Assembly (NCBI GenBank): GCA_049323835.1
Contig: JBMOOJ010000119.1
Coordinates: 1-61,872 of the forward strand
DNA: 61,872 nucleotides
From: SG-bin9 sp049323835
Lineage (GTDB): Bacteria; Pseudomonadota; Alphaproteobacteria; Rhizobiales; Xanthobacteraceae
Reading direction: 5' to 3'
This document shows positions 8,591 to 16,232 of this stretch, one piece after another (position 1 is the first letter of the stretch; the number at the start of each line of letters is the position of its first letter). Below the pieces are notes generated by a model that was given only the letters and a program-made list of their open reading frames with translations, did no database searches and was not told where the DNA came from. The translations under genes and the position numbers were made by a program.

Positions 8591-8646
8591 GGCTGCGTCA
8601 GCCGAGGCGCACCTATGTCGCGCCAGCGATGTATAAGTGCGCCTTT
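8591..8646 (+). other. oriT: oriT with Q-type nic region
   Basis: The short divergent gap upstream of the relaxase contains TAAGTGCGCCTT at 8634-8645, matching the nic region of Q-type origins (TAAGTGCGCCCT in Ti plasmids, TAAATGCGCCCT in RSF1010/R1162). A perfect inverted repeat GGCGCAC (8606-8612) / GTGCGCC (8637-8643) and a short hairpin GGCTG-CGT-CAGCC (8591-8603) accompany it. The location next to a MobQ gene is where such origins lie. The exact nick position is inferred from homology. Confidence 0.85.
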
Positions 8647-8723
8647 GTCTTTTGTTGGGCCTTACTTCGTTCTCAGGCGTTTCTTCGAGGCTGCGTCGTG
8701 TCCGTCACACCGCGGTTCGTCAG

Positions 8724-9194
8724 ATGTCTGAACAAAACTTTGCCGGTGGAGTCGTCTTCAACGCTGCCGTCCTTGTCGTCGTCGCCGTCGCGACAGGCGC
8801 TGCAATCGACTACGCGGCCGTTATAATGGGTTTTGCTCCGCCCGCCGGGTGTGCCCTGCTGACCACCGTTCAGACCTACGCAGCCGCTGCTACAATCTGC
8901 ATGGTGTTTGCCGGCGTCCTCGCTCTCGCGTTTGCGTCCAACAAGGCGGTCGGTACGACGTTCATCATCGGCGGCCTGGTCGTCGGCTCGTTGCCGGGCG
9001 TCGTCGACAGCTATCTGGGCCGGTATGCCGGGATCGGCTGCGGGAGCCAGAAGCAAATGTCAGACAAACCGCACCGGGGGCTGGCCGCCCCCGGACCCCC
9101 GCGAGGCCCCATCACAGATGGGAAAACAGGAATCGGACATTATTTAGCTGATGGCGCTTACCAGCGGACTGTGGTTGGGCGTCCGGAGTATTGA
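8724..9194 (+). CDS. Small membrane protein
   Basis: About 156 residues from the ATG at 8724; an upstream GTG in frame lies inside the oriT and is unlikely. Three hydrophobic stretches (about 12-35, 47-72 and 74-93) are followed by a Gly/Pro-rich soluble tail. The hydrophobic hairpin with small residues is reminiscent of VirB2/TrbC-type pilins, yet no processing site is evident and I do not claim that identity. Its stop TGA overlaps the next ATG by one base, indicating coupling with the DUF2971 gene. Confidence 0.5.
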   Translation: MSEQNFAGGVVFNAAVLVVVAVATGAAIDYAAVIMGFAPPAGCALLTTVQTYAAAATICMVFAGVLALAFASNKAVGTTFIIGGLVVGSLPGVVDSYLGRYAGIGCGSQKQMSDKPHRGLAAPGPPRGPITDGKTGIGHYLADGAYQRTVVGRPEY

Positions 9195-10186
9195 TGAACA
9201 AGCCGCTCGATAGCCGTTTCGATCACCCGTTGCCGCCTCAGCTTTTGGAGGCGACCAATCTTTTTCAGGCCTTTGCCCAGCGCGAGCTGAAAAGAGAGGA
9301 ACGGCGCGAGACACCTAAAACGCCTCTTTATCACTACACCGCGCATTTCAGCGCACTCGAAGGCATCCTGACCAACCAGCATCTGTGGTGTTTCAGTCAC
9401 CTGAAGCAGAAAGATGCCAACGAGTTCGCGTTTGCGTTGGAACAGGCTCGTCGGGCCATTCGTGATGTCGGTGCGAAGAGCAAGGATTGGTTCGCGAGGT
9501 CGATGTGCGCTTGCCTCGATGACATGCTTGAACACAACCCTTTGGCCGGGCCCTTTGATTTCTTCCTGTTCAGCCTCAGTCGGGTACGCGACGATCCCAA
9601 TCAGTGGCGCGACTATGCCGATACCGGGAAGGGGTACGCGATCGGTTTGTCGTCGGCGCTATTTCAGCCTGAGGTCAAGGAACTTCACCCGCGAGCCATC
9701 GACAACGTTCATGTCGGGCGCGTGATCTATGGTGACCGCCCGACCTATGATCGGCATCGGTTCGTCATCGAGAAGGCCGCCGAACTCGTAAGCCGGATCG
9801 GAAATCGCGAACGGAAGTGGGTCGATCTGTCTCGTCCTGGTCTCTTCTTCAACGCGATGGCACGCGAGGTGCTGGCGTCGCAGCTCATCTGGAACTGTCT
9901 TACCGCCAAGGAGAGCCAATACCGGATCGAGAACGAAGTTAGGCTGATCACCATGGGTGTAAGCGAGAACTTTGATGCTGACCGGAAGCTGCTCGGCGAT
10001 CGGCCATATATCGAGTCCGCTTTGCCGCTGAAGGTTGATGGCCATGTGACAGAGATCATCGTCGGATGCGATGCGCCGTTGGACATTGAAGATCGGATTA
10101 AGGCGATTCTGACGAGGGAAGGATATGGGCCGGGCATCCCCGTCATTCGGTCGGGAACAAAGGCTTCGGCCGCTCCCAGGCCGTGA
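9194..10186 (+). CDS. DUF2971 family protein
   Basis: 330 residues. The conserved DUF2971 landmarks are in order: LYHYTAHFSALEGIL near residue 44, LWCFSHLKQKDANEF, the core FFLFSLSRVRDDPNQWRDYAD with GKGYAIGLS, and a C-terminal EIIVGCDAP strand. The biochemical function of the family is unknown; members are scattered on mobile elements and in defence-type neighbourhoods. A GGAG ribosome site precedes the ATG. The gene faces a HEPN-like gene on the other strand, so a role in phage or plasmid conflict is possible but not shown. Confidence 0.8.
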   Translation: MNKPLDSRFDHPLPPQLLEATNLFQAFAQRELKREERRETPKTPLYHYTAHFSALEGILTNQHLWCFSHLKQKDANEFAFALEQARRAIRDVGAKSKDWFARSMCACLDDMLEHNPLAGPFDFFLFSLSRVRDDPNQWRDYADTGKGYAIGLSSALFQPEVKELHPRAIDNVHVGRVIYGDRPTYDRHRFVIEKAAELVSRIGNRERKWVDLSRPGLFFNAMAREVLASQLIWNCLTAKESQYRIENEVRLITMGVSENFDADRKLLGDRPYIESALPLKVDGHVTEIIVGCDAPLDIEDRIKAILTREGYGPGIPVIRSGTKASAAPRP

Positions 10187-10189
10187 TCG

Positions 10190-10735
10190 CTAGTCTGCGT
10201 TCTTCCGTATTCTGAATGCCGCAGGGTTAGCTTGAACCTGTTCGAGCAAAGTACGGTAGGTGGCTGCCGAGACTGTTCTCAGGAGAGTGTCAAACTCCCA
10301 GAGCTCATTTCCGATGAAAGTGAGTCCCTCATCGAACTCCATCTGAAGGAAGTGAAAATCCGTACCGTTGTCTTGATCTAGCGGAAAGGTGGTTGTCGCG
10401 AACCGCATCATTTCTTCATCGGTATGCGCCGTAATCTTGTTTCGCAGCTCCATCACCCTCCCGTGTAGCGAACTTTGCTCCTGCGTCAGCTTGGCGTTGG
10501 TCATCTTTATCGACAATCGCGGCACGGTGCCCTTGGTCTGAGTGAACGGACGGGTATACGCGATGATGAGCGACGTTTCGTAGCAACGGAAACGCCGTAG
10601 CTGCTTTGTGCTGTATCTTTCCGCCACATCGACCTCAGCAAGGAAAGCGCTTGCGCTGCTTGCGAGCTGGAAATCGCCGAGGGCAGAAATCAGACGTATT
10701 CGGCGTCGCTCTAGCTTGGTTTCGATGATGCTCAT
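10190..10735 (-). CDS. HEPN-like protein candidate
   Basis: 181 residues from the ATG at 10735. The frame extends further upstream but runs into the hairpin at 10811-10833, which belongs to the preceding gene. The protein is mainly alpha-helical and contains ELRNKITAHTDEE at about 107-119, an RN-x4-H arrangement like the catalytic motif of HEPN ribonucleases and their inactive relatives. Length and helical make-up suit a HEPN domain with an extra C-terminal part. No obvious antitoxin lies beside it. The assignment rests on one motif. Confidence 0.5.
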   Translation of the reverse strand: MSIIETKLERRRIRLISALGDFQLASSASAFLAEVDVAERYSTKQLRRFRCYETSLIIAYTRPFTQTKGTVPRLSIKMTNAKLTQEQSSLHGRVMELRNKITAHTDEEMMRFATTTFPLDQDNGTDFHFLQMEFDEGLTFIGNELWEFDTLLRTVSAATYRTLLEQVQANPAAFRIRKNAD

Positions 10736-10810
10736 GTGTCGATCATAATCGGCAGCGGAGACGAGGGGTAGGGTGGCCTTACAGCTACGTTTCCCGATCG
10801 GCGTTTGAAA

Positions 10811-10833
10811 GAATGCCCCTTTTGGGGGCATTC
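10811..10833 (-). terminator. Rho-independent terminator
   Basis: GAATGCCCC-TTTTG-GGGGCATTC forms a 9-bp stem immediately after the stop of the leftward gene at 10837. On the minus strand the stem is followed by TTTCAAACG, so it should end the methylase operon before the HEPN-like gene. Confidence 0.7.
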
Positions 10834-10836
10834 CAG

Positions 10837-11031
10837 TCAGTCGCTTTTCTCGTTCTCTTTCCGCTCGCGGACGACCAAGCGGCCATTCACGGGGAGGGCG
10901 ACGAGCTCGATGTTAAACCCGCGTTGATCGTCATGAGGCCATGCGGCCCCCACGCGCTGCCAAAAAGCGCTATCGCCCTCGCCCGTCACGACAAAGGCTT
11001 CATGGCTCGGTTTCTTCGGCTTACTTGCCAT
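10837..11031 (-). CDS. Small GRLVVRE-family protein, copy 2
   Basis: 64 residues from the ATG at 11031, preceded by a strong AGGAGAG site. It shares with the 63-residue protein encoded at 11907-12098 the pattern F-V-GEGD-AFW-VG-A--H-D--GFN--L-ALPV-GRLVVRE-K, so the two are paralogs of one compact domain. No known function; the conserved Trp, Phe and the GRLVVRE end suggest a folded beta-rich domain, perhaps nucleic-acid or protein binding. It is the last gene before a terminator and lies downstream of the DNA methylase. Confidence 0.75.
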   Translation of the reverse strand: MASKPKKPSHEAFVVTGEGDSAFWQRVGAAWPHDDQRGFNIELVALPVNGRLVVRERKENEKSD

Positions 11032-11223
11032 AGGTCTCTCCTGTGATGCCGTCTCCGGTGATCGACAGGGTGAAAAGTCACTGCCGGTCTTGCCGGCGTA
11101 CGGTTGCGTGATGTCTCGCACAGGCGAGGCTTCATCGCCGAACGACATGCCCGCCTACCGTGCAAAATCATCGGTCTGACATTGGACAAACGGTGCCCTG
11201 AAGCTGGGGCACCGTTGATCTCG

Positions 11224-11907
11224 TCACCGGAAACGGCGTAGGCGCAAACTCGCCGTGCGGTGATGCGACGAGTCCAGCTCAATCCCGATGTAATCGCGCC
11301 CACATTGCTTAGCTGCGACCAATGTCGATCCAGACCCGCAGAATGGGTCGAGCACTACGCCTGCCTTCGAGCAGTAGGTATCGATGAAAGGCCGAAGCAT
11401 CATTTCCGGCTTTTGCGTCGGATGAAGTCGGTTGCCGGTATAGAAAAAGTCGGCAACTGAGGCCAAGGGATTTTCAGGCCACTCAGGCCGGCCTTTGGCA
11501 AGGAGATATGCTTGCTCATGATGTTGCTTGAGGAAGCTTTCCGACGATGCGTATCGCTTGCGGAATACGGCGTGACCAACGATCCGGAAGCCCGCAGCCT
11601 TCCATGCGGCAGTAAAGGCAGCGACCGTGGTGTAGCCGTAGAAGCACAAGCACAGAGTGTCGTTCTTCATGACGCGGTGGATTTCGCGGAACGCCGGTTC
11701 GAGCCAGTCCAAGCAATCATCGTTTCGCACGCTGTCGCCATTGCGCGACCTATACTTGACGCCATAGGGCGGATCAGTGAGGACGAAATCGATCGAGGCG
11801 GTCTTGATGCCCTTCATCACCTCCACGCAATCACCTCGGATAACGGTGTTGCGCGCGCTTGCCGAAAGGCTTCTTGCGAAGCCCTTCGACATGCGGGTGT
11901 CGCGCAT
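11224..11907 (-). CDS. DNA methyltransferase, beta class (N6-adenine or N4-cytosine)
   Basis: 227 residues. Motif IV TDPPYGV is near residue 44 and the SAM-binding motif I LDPFCGSGST is near residue 192, the order of beta-class enzymes such as CcrM. A CcrM-like C-terminal extension is absent. No restriction nuclease accompanies it, so it is an orphan enzyme, perhaps protecting the element from host restriction or marking its own DNA. Its ATG overlaps the stop of the small paralog gene upstream by one base, showing an operon. The target sequence cannot be read from the protein. Confidence 0.9.
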   Translation of the reverse strand: MRDTRMSKGFARSLSASARNTVIRGDCVEVMKGIKTASIDFVLTDPPYGVKYRSRNGDSVRNDDCLDWLEPAFREIHRVMKNDTLCLCFYGYTTVAAFTAAWKAAGFRIVGHAVFRKRYASSESFLKQHHEQAYLLAKGRPEWPENPLASVADFFYTGNRLHPTQKPEMMLRPFIDTYCSKAGVVLDPFCGSGSTLVAAKQCGRDYIGIELDSSHHRTASLRLRRFR

Positions 11908-12098
11908 CAGCGCGCCTCCTGCGGCTTGGGTTCACGAACGACCAGGCGGCCATCCACCGGCAGTGCCGTCAGCACCAGGTTGAATCCTGCCCGATCTTCG
12001 TGTTCGAACGCGACCCCCACCTTACTCCAGAAGGCGTTGTCACCCTCGCCATCGACCGTGAAGACGTTGTAGCGGCGGTTTTCTTTGTTGCGTTTCAT
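11907..12098 (-). CDS. Small GRLVVRE-family protein, copy 1
   Basis: 63 residues from the ATG at 12098, starting MKRNKENRRYNVFTVDGEGD. It is a paralog of the protein at 10837-11031, with conserved DGEGDNAFWSKVG, AGFNL and GRLVVRE segments. Its stop overlaps the methyltransferase start, so it heads the operon and is co-translated with it. The frame continues upstream to 12242, but that extension is unlike the paralog and is not used. The function is unknown; a link to the methylase is suggested only by position. Confidence 0.75.
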   Translation of the reverse strand: MKRNKENRRYNVFTVDGEGDNAFWSKVGVAFEHEDRAGFNLVLTALPVDGRLVVREPKPQEAR

Positions 12099-12460
12099 GT
12101 TTGTTACTCCCTTTGGTTTTCCGGCCACGTCCATCGTGTCCGTTGGGAGTTTCAAAGTCCGGCAGCTCGGCAGACCGGCAATGGGTGGGTCCGACCGAGG
12201 GGCCCCTCGGGGATGCGGTTGGATGCCCTTGCCGGGCGGCACTGTTGGACTAGATCACGACCAAAACGGCAGTGATGGCCTCGGCGGCAAAGGGCACAAA
12301 CGTGCAAGTTCGCGCAAACCTAGACCTCTTCGTTGAGCCGATAGCGGCTGGCAGATTGATAGGGGCAGGCCTCGCAATACCGAAGAATGGCACTTCAACG
12401 GATGCGCTAGATAGGTCAACCTGCGCCGTTCGTTCCAAAAAGGTTGCGGGAGCTTGATGT
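12099..12460. promoter_or_regulatory. Divergent intergenic region with 16-bp palindrome
   Basis: This 362-bp gap separates the leftward methylase operon from the rightward amidase gene and should contain both promoters. CCGAGGGGCCCCTCGG at 12195-12210 is a perfect 16-bp palindrome without spacer, a possible operator. I see no convincing gene here on either strand; the open frames present lack start sites and family features. Confidence 0.4.
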
Positions 12461-13396
12461 ATGGAAATCCGTCTGCCGAAGCGGATACTGCTGTCCGGGG
12501 CGTTTGTGGTGCTCTTTGGATTATCTGTCGGCGAAGTCCACGCGGTGTCATGCAAGCGCGGGGACAAGCAGCCTCAGATCCCGTTATCGGTGGGTGTTTG
12601 CGGGTTTGATGCTGGAGCGCGCTCATTCTCCGGTTCGGCGGCCCAGCAGGCTGCCTGCCTTACGCGCAGGGTGCAGTTTGCCAACAGCGCGATTGGCCCC
12701 GAGACCCTGTCGACGTTCCTTGAGAACCTTGTGGACACGACGGCTCCGTCTGGTGGATCTGTACAAGCGTATCTTCGGAGTCTGGGGGTTGATGCGACGC
12801 AAGTGGGTCGTCCGATTGGACCTGCAGTCCAGGCCAAATACTTCGTCATTCACGACACGAGCTCCCCTGATTGCTCAGAGCTCGATAAGGAGCGATCCGC
12901 CGCGTGTCCGGAGCGGGGTGTGTTTCCCGCAATTATCAATGATGAAAGCTGGAGCGAGAACCGGAGGTTTTTGGGGCACACTCCTTCAAATGCGCCTGCT
13001 CACGTCACCACTAACCGCTCTGGTCAGTCGGTTCATCTTGTTGATTATGCCGTGCATAAGCAGGCGATGAAGTTCGAGGGCTGCAATATAGCCGCCACAA
13101 AAAACGTGTTTATCCACGTTGAAAACATCCAGCCGCGCATCAGCAGACCGCCGCAGCCGACCAAACGGATTGAGCCGTTTGTTGCGCCAGATCCGGCATT
13201 CGGCCCGCGGCAATACGATCGACTTGCGCTCGTCTACATGGTGGCAAGTGCACGGCGGGGACGATGGCTCATCCCCGCGTATCATGGCGTCATTGATCAT
13301 CTGTACAAGAATGGCCATGACGATCCGCAAAACTTCGACATGGCCGCTTTCAGCGAAGCGGTGCGCAGGCATTCAATAGCTGTAGGCCATCGTTAG
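12461..13396 (+). CDS. Exported N-acetylmuramoyl-L-alanine amidase-like protein
   Basis: 311 residues with a clear signal peptide (about 1-28, cleavage after VHA). The mature part has YFVIHDTSSP near residue 127, AHVTTNRSGQSVHLVDYAV, FIHVENIQPR and, at about 275-290, PAYHGVIDHLYKNGHDDPQ. This is the layout of zinc amidase_2/PGRP-type domains, with the first His in VIHDTS and the second metal-binding region in HGVID…GHDDP. It would cut the bond between peptide stem and glycan in the periplasm. On a mobilizable element it could open the wall for DNA passage. It is preceded by a GGGAG ribosome site. Confidence 0.7.
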   Translation: MEIRLPKRILLSGAFVVLFGLSVGEVHAVSCKRGDKQPQIPLSVGVCGFDAGARSFSGSAAQQAACLTRRVQFANSAIGPETLSTFLENLVDTTAPSGGSVQAYLRSLGVDATQVGRPIGPAVQAKYFVIHDTSSPDCSELDKERSAACPERGVFPAIINDESWSENRRFLGHTPSNAPAHVTTNRSGQSVHLVDYAVHKQAMKFEGCNIAATKNVFIHVENIQPRISRPPQPTKRIEPFVAPDPAFGPRQYDRLALVYMVASARRGRWLIPAYHGVIDHLYKNGHDDPQNFDMAAFSEAVRRHSIAVGHR

Positions 13397-13414
13397 CTTC
13401 CAGCAGTCGTACGT

Positions 13415-13615
13415 TTACTTGCGAACGAACGCGCCGATCACTTTCAGGGCGATTGCGCCAACGAGCCAGATCGTAACGACCCCGATCGCCGGCATAATGT
13501 AGCCCGTGTTATCCGCGACAAAACTGCCAGACTTCGGTGGCGAGAATACGCCTGCGAACGTCATTACGAGCAGTGCCAGCATAACTAAGTGGAAGCCAAT
13601 CCTTACGCCTTTCAT
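13415..13615 (-). CDS. Two-helix small membrane protein
   Basis: 66 residues with two hydrophobic helices (about 8-25 and 39-61), separated by a short polar loop and ending in a basic tail (GAFVRK). A strong AGGAGAG ribosome site lies before the ATG. It starts 10 bp after the ankyrin-type gene ends and is probably translated from the same message, converging on the amidase gene. The family is not recognised; a membrane partner of the periplasmic protein upstream is plausible. Confidence 0.65.
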   Translation of the reverse strand: MKGVRIGFHLVMLALLVMTFAGVFSPPKSGSFVADNTGYIMPAIGVVTIWLVGAIALKVIGAFVRK

Positions 13616-13624
13616 CGATCTCTC

Positions 13625-15166
13625 CTAGCTTTTGCAATTTGCGATCATGAGGCTGCGCATCTTGGCGAAGCCGCTCATCTGCACCATCGACTCCTCCACG
13701 AAGGGATCGTCGACGGTCATTCCGATGTCCCACTTGTCACCCACACCCTGGCGGTGCGCGTTCACCTCGGCTTGCAGAAGCTCGCGTGACAGCGTGGCGG
13801 CGAACGCACCTGATAGGCGGCCGTTAGTGAGGTTGAAGCCATTCATGTTGTCGTCCTTGCCATGGACGTGCAACGACTTGGCAGCGCCATTAAGCTTGAG
13901 CACAGCAGGGACGTACTCAAGCCGCCCGCCCGCGACGCACTCAAGGATCAGCCCAGAAAGGCGGTCCGCACCGTCGTAGTTACTCTTCGTCGATGCCTGT
14001 GGTCGACCGTCGCTCTTGATCGCGATACGCCAAGCACCGATCTGCCCCGGGGATATCGTCGCGGCTGGCACCGCCACCGTCTGTGGAGGCGTCGTTGCAG
14101 GTGAAGTGCTTTGAGTGGCTGCGGCTTGCTGGGGTGATGACGGCGGCAGGCTGCTTCTCGTGAGCGATGCTGCCTCTTTGAATTGCCGCGCAAGATCAAC
14201 GTTGCCGGTATCAATCACCGCGTCTAAGAACGAGCTGAACTTGCAACTGCCGTAGCCGTTCATTGTCGTGTAAGCGACCGGTATCGTCGGCGGCAAGCCG
14301 CCAGCCGACAACGCGCGCACTGTCCGGATGAGCAGGTATTGGCTGTTGCCGCGAATGTGCGTGAACAAATAGCCGTACAGGTTCGAGGGTTGCGCACAGT
14401 TGCCGCTTCTCAGCGACATGTTGATCTGCGCGCCGTCACGGATGAGCCGCTCGACAGTGTCCGCATTGAGGTTTTGCACGGCATGTTCGATCAGCCGCAT
14501 CCCGCCCTGATCGCGGGCGTTCACGTCCGCGCCGGCTTTGACCATCGGCGACAGGACCGTGTCGTAGTAGAAGCTATCGAGCGGCATGGCGCTGCGGAGG
14601 ATGCAGCCCCGGAACATCTGCGTGATGGCCGCACGGTCACGCAATCCGTACCGAATGAGCGACGAGAACCCCTGGGCCATAGCGTCGATGTATGGGCGGC
14701 GGAATTGGGCTTGCCGTTCTCGCAGCTCCTTCAGTTGCTCAGGCGTCCCGCGCGTTTCGATGCCAAAATCGCGCGGCGCTTGGGGAGCCGTGCAGAAATA
14801 TTCAAGGTTGGCCTCACCGATGCCTTGCGGGTTCGGGTTCTGCTTGAACCGCTCGAACACAATGCGTTGCACGTTGGGATTACGGTATTGCGAAGGCCCG
14901 TTGTCCATCGTGCCAAGCCGATAGAACCAGACTGACAGCGGCTCGCCCGCGATGCTGTTCACGTTGATGCCCGCGATCTGTGCGTACTCGACCGTCTTGG
15001 CTTCATCGCCAGTGAACAAAGTCTTGAGAAAGGTCTTCTCGCGATCGGATAGACGACGCGCGTTTTCCCACGTAGTGGCTGATGTAGCGGATGTCGCAGT
15101 CGTCGCCAGAATCCAGAACGCAACGCCCAGCTTTTTGCTGGCCGCCCTTGCAGAACGCGAAATCAT
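13625..15166 (-). CDS. Exported ankyrin-repeat-like protein
   Basis: About 513 residues from the ATG at 15166; an in-frame GTG at 15196 would disrupt the signal peptide. The N-terminus is a signal sequence (LGVAFWILATTATSAT). The middle contains ankyrin-type units, most clearly MVKAGADVNARDQGGMRLIEHA and LIRDGAQIN. A Pro/Thr/Ala-rich linker near 345-385 leads to a C-terminal domain with an ending GFAKMRSLMIANC. Ankyrin proteins in the periplasm often act as inhibitors or partners of secreted enzymes, which is notable beside an amidase gene. Function otherwise unknown. Confidence 0.65.
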   Translation of the reverse strand: MISRSARAASKKLGVAFWILATTATSATSATTWENARRLSDREKTFLKTLFTGDEAKTVEYAQIAGINVNSIAGEPLSVWFYRLGTMDNGPSQYRNPNVQRIVFERFKQNPNPQGIGEANLEYFCTAPQAPRDFGIETRGTPEQLKELRERQAQFRRPYIDAMAQGFSSLIRYGLRDRAAITQMFRGCILRSAMPLDSFYYDTVLSPMVKAGADVNARDQGGMRLIEHAVQNLNADTVERLIRDGAQINMSLRSGNCAQPSNLYGYLFTHIRGNSQYLLIRTVRALSAGGLPPTIPVAYTTMNGYGSCKFSSFLDAVIDTGNVDLARQFKEAASLTRSSLPPSSPQQAAATQSTSPATTPPQTVAVPAATISPGQIGAWRIAIKSDGRPQASTKSNYDGADRLSGLILECVAGGRLEYVPAVLKLNGAAKSLHVHGKDDNMNGFNLTNGRLSGAFAATLSRELLQAEVNAHRQGVGDKWDIGMTVDDPFVEESMVQMSGFAKMRSLMIANCKS

Positions 15167-15197
15167 GGAATGCCCCGTCAGGTCAGGGAGCTGCACA

Positions 15198-15413
15198 ACA
15201 GCTCATCACTGATCTTCAACGGTAGCGAAAATCCTGATTTACGCTTCGGCGTTATCAGGTCAGGCTTCATGCACTCGGAATGAAAAGCGAATGCAGCCCG
15301 AACACGGTAACTCCCCGGAATAACTCCGAAACTGCTCGTAGGTTGCGGCATACCATTGGTCGCAATCTGGGACTTGCAAATGTCAGGACATTTGCAACGG
15401 AAGGTCACGCAAG
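15198..15413. promoter_or_regulatory. Regulatory gap upstream of resolvase
   Basis: The gap between the divergent ankyrin-type and resolvase genes holds a 24-bp near-perfect palindrome (listed separately) and a repeated TCAGGTCAGG (15177-15186 and 15251-15260, approximate). A leftward open frame of 90 codons covers it and enters the resolvase gene, but it has no family features or ribosome site. I see no further gene. Confidence 0.4.
15374..15397. promoter_or_regulatory. 24-bp palindrome: resolvase site or operator
   Basis: TTGCAAATGTC and GACATTTGCAA are perfect 11-bp inverted arms separated by AG, 17 bp upstream of the resolvase ATG. Serine resolvases bind two-fold symmetrical sites with a central dinucleotide where exchange takes place, so this may be the crossover half of a res site, or an operator for the resolvase/XRE pair. 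Confidence 0.65.
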
Positions 15414-15974
15414 ATGACAACTTACGGCTACGCCCGCGTAAGCGGCCCATCCCAAGAACTGGAAATACAAAAGACCGATCTCTACGCCGCAGGCTGTGAC
15501 AAGATTTACTCAGAAAAGCTTAGTGGGCTGAAGGATGATCGGCGTCAGCTTAAGTTGATGCTACGCGCGTTGCGCCCTGGCGACATCGTTATCGTCAGTG
15601 CTTCGGACCGGCTGACGCGAAGCGGATCGTATCGGACTCTTGCAGTGCTTAATCAGATCACGTTGCGCGGCGCAAAGTTCAAGTCATTAGCCGAACCATG
15701 GATCGATACGACCACCGAGTTCGGGGAACTACTTGCAGCGATCATCGGCTTTGTGGGCCGGAAATCTCGTGACGACATCGTCCGCCGCACGAAGGCGGGC
15801 CGCGAGCTTGCCCGTGCCAATGGTGTGAAGTTCGGCCGCAAGCCCAAGCTTACCTCGGCGCAACGCCGGGAGGCCATTGAGCGACGCGTCGCCGGCGAGA
15901 ACATGAAGTTAATCGCGCGGTCGTTTGACGTCAGCGCTTCGACAATCTCACGCTTAAAGGAGGAACACGCTTAG
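15414..15974 (+). CDS. Serine recombinase, resolvase/invertase family
   Basis: 186 residues, the normal size for small resolvases. GYARVSGPSQ places the nucleophile at Ser10; the catalytic-domain segments PGDIVIVSASDRLTRS and FGELLAAIIGFVGRKSRDDI follow, and residues 140-183 form a Hin/resolvase-type helix-turn-helix (RREAIERRVAGENMKLIARSFDVSASTISRLK). It cuts and rejoins DNA through a phosphoserine link. The canonical D-R-L-x-R is kept. The XRE gene begins at the next base, so both are expressed together. Confidence 0.92.
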   Translation: MTTYGYARVSGPSQELEIQKTDLYAAGCDKIYSEKLSGLKDDRRQLKLMLRALRPGDIVIVSASDRLTRSGSYRTLAVLNQITLRGAKFKSLAEPWIDTTTEFGELLAAIIGFVGRKSRDDIVRRTKAGRELARANGVKFGRKPKLTSAQRREAIERRVAGENMKLIARSFDVSASTISRLKEEHA

Positions 15975-16232
15975 ATGGAGCGATACGAACCTAAGAAGCC
16001 GCAGCCGATCGACGTTCATGTCGGCTCACGATTGAAATCAAAGCGCATTGCCATAGGAATGAGCCAAGCCGCGCTCGGCAGCGCTATCGGCGTATCGTTC
16101 CAGCAAGTGCAGAAATACGAATCTGGCACCAACCGGCTAACAGTAGGCAAGTTGCTGACACTGACCCAGCTCTTACGCGTGCCGATGTCCTACTTCTTTC
16201 GCGGCTTTGCCGTCTCAGAACGAGTCGGCTAG
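15975..16232 (+). CDS. XRE-family transcriptional regulator
   Basis: 85 residues with a helix-turn-helix at about 19-75: RLKSKRIAIGMSQAALGSAIG, then VSFQQVQKYESGTNRL, the classic Cro/C1 pattern. It begins directly after the resolvase stop (TAG ATG), so it is translationally coupled. It probably represses a promoter on the element; candidates are the palindromes at 15374-15397 and 16882-16898. Its 3' end overlaps the convergent DUF3072 gene by 18 bp. Confidence 0.9.
   Translation: MERYEPKKPQPIDVHVGSRLKSKRIAIGMSQAALGSAIGVSFQQVQKYESGTNRLTVGKLLTLTQLLRVPMSYFFRGFAVSERVG

Noticed and set aside
7400..8731. 443-codon rightward open frame
   Set aside because: It is the antisense of the relaxase, without any family features; the relaxase has clear N-terminal and HUH motifs.
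8724..9194. VirB2/TrbC pilin
   Set aside because: Hydrophobic hairpin is suggestive, but no signal-peptidase site, size and tail do not fit, and no other VirB gene is present.
15178..15450. 90-codon leftward open frame across the resolvase promoter
   Set aside because: No ribosome site, overlaps the resolvase start and palindrome, and no recognisable domain.
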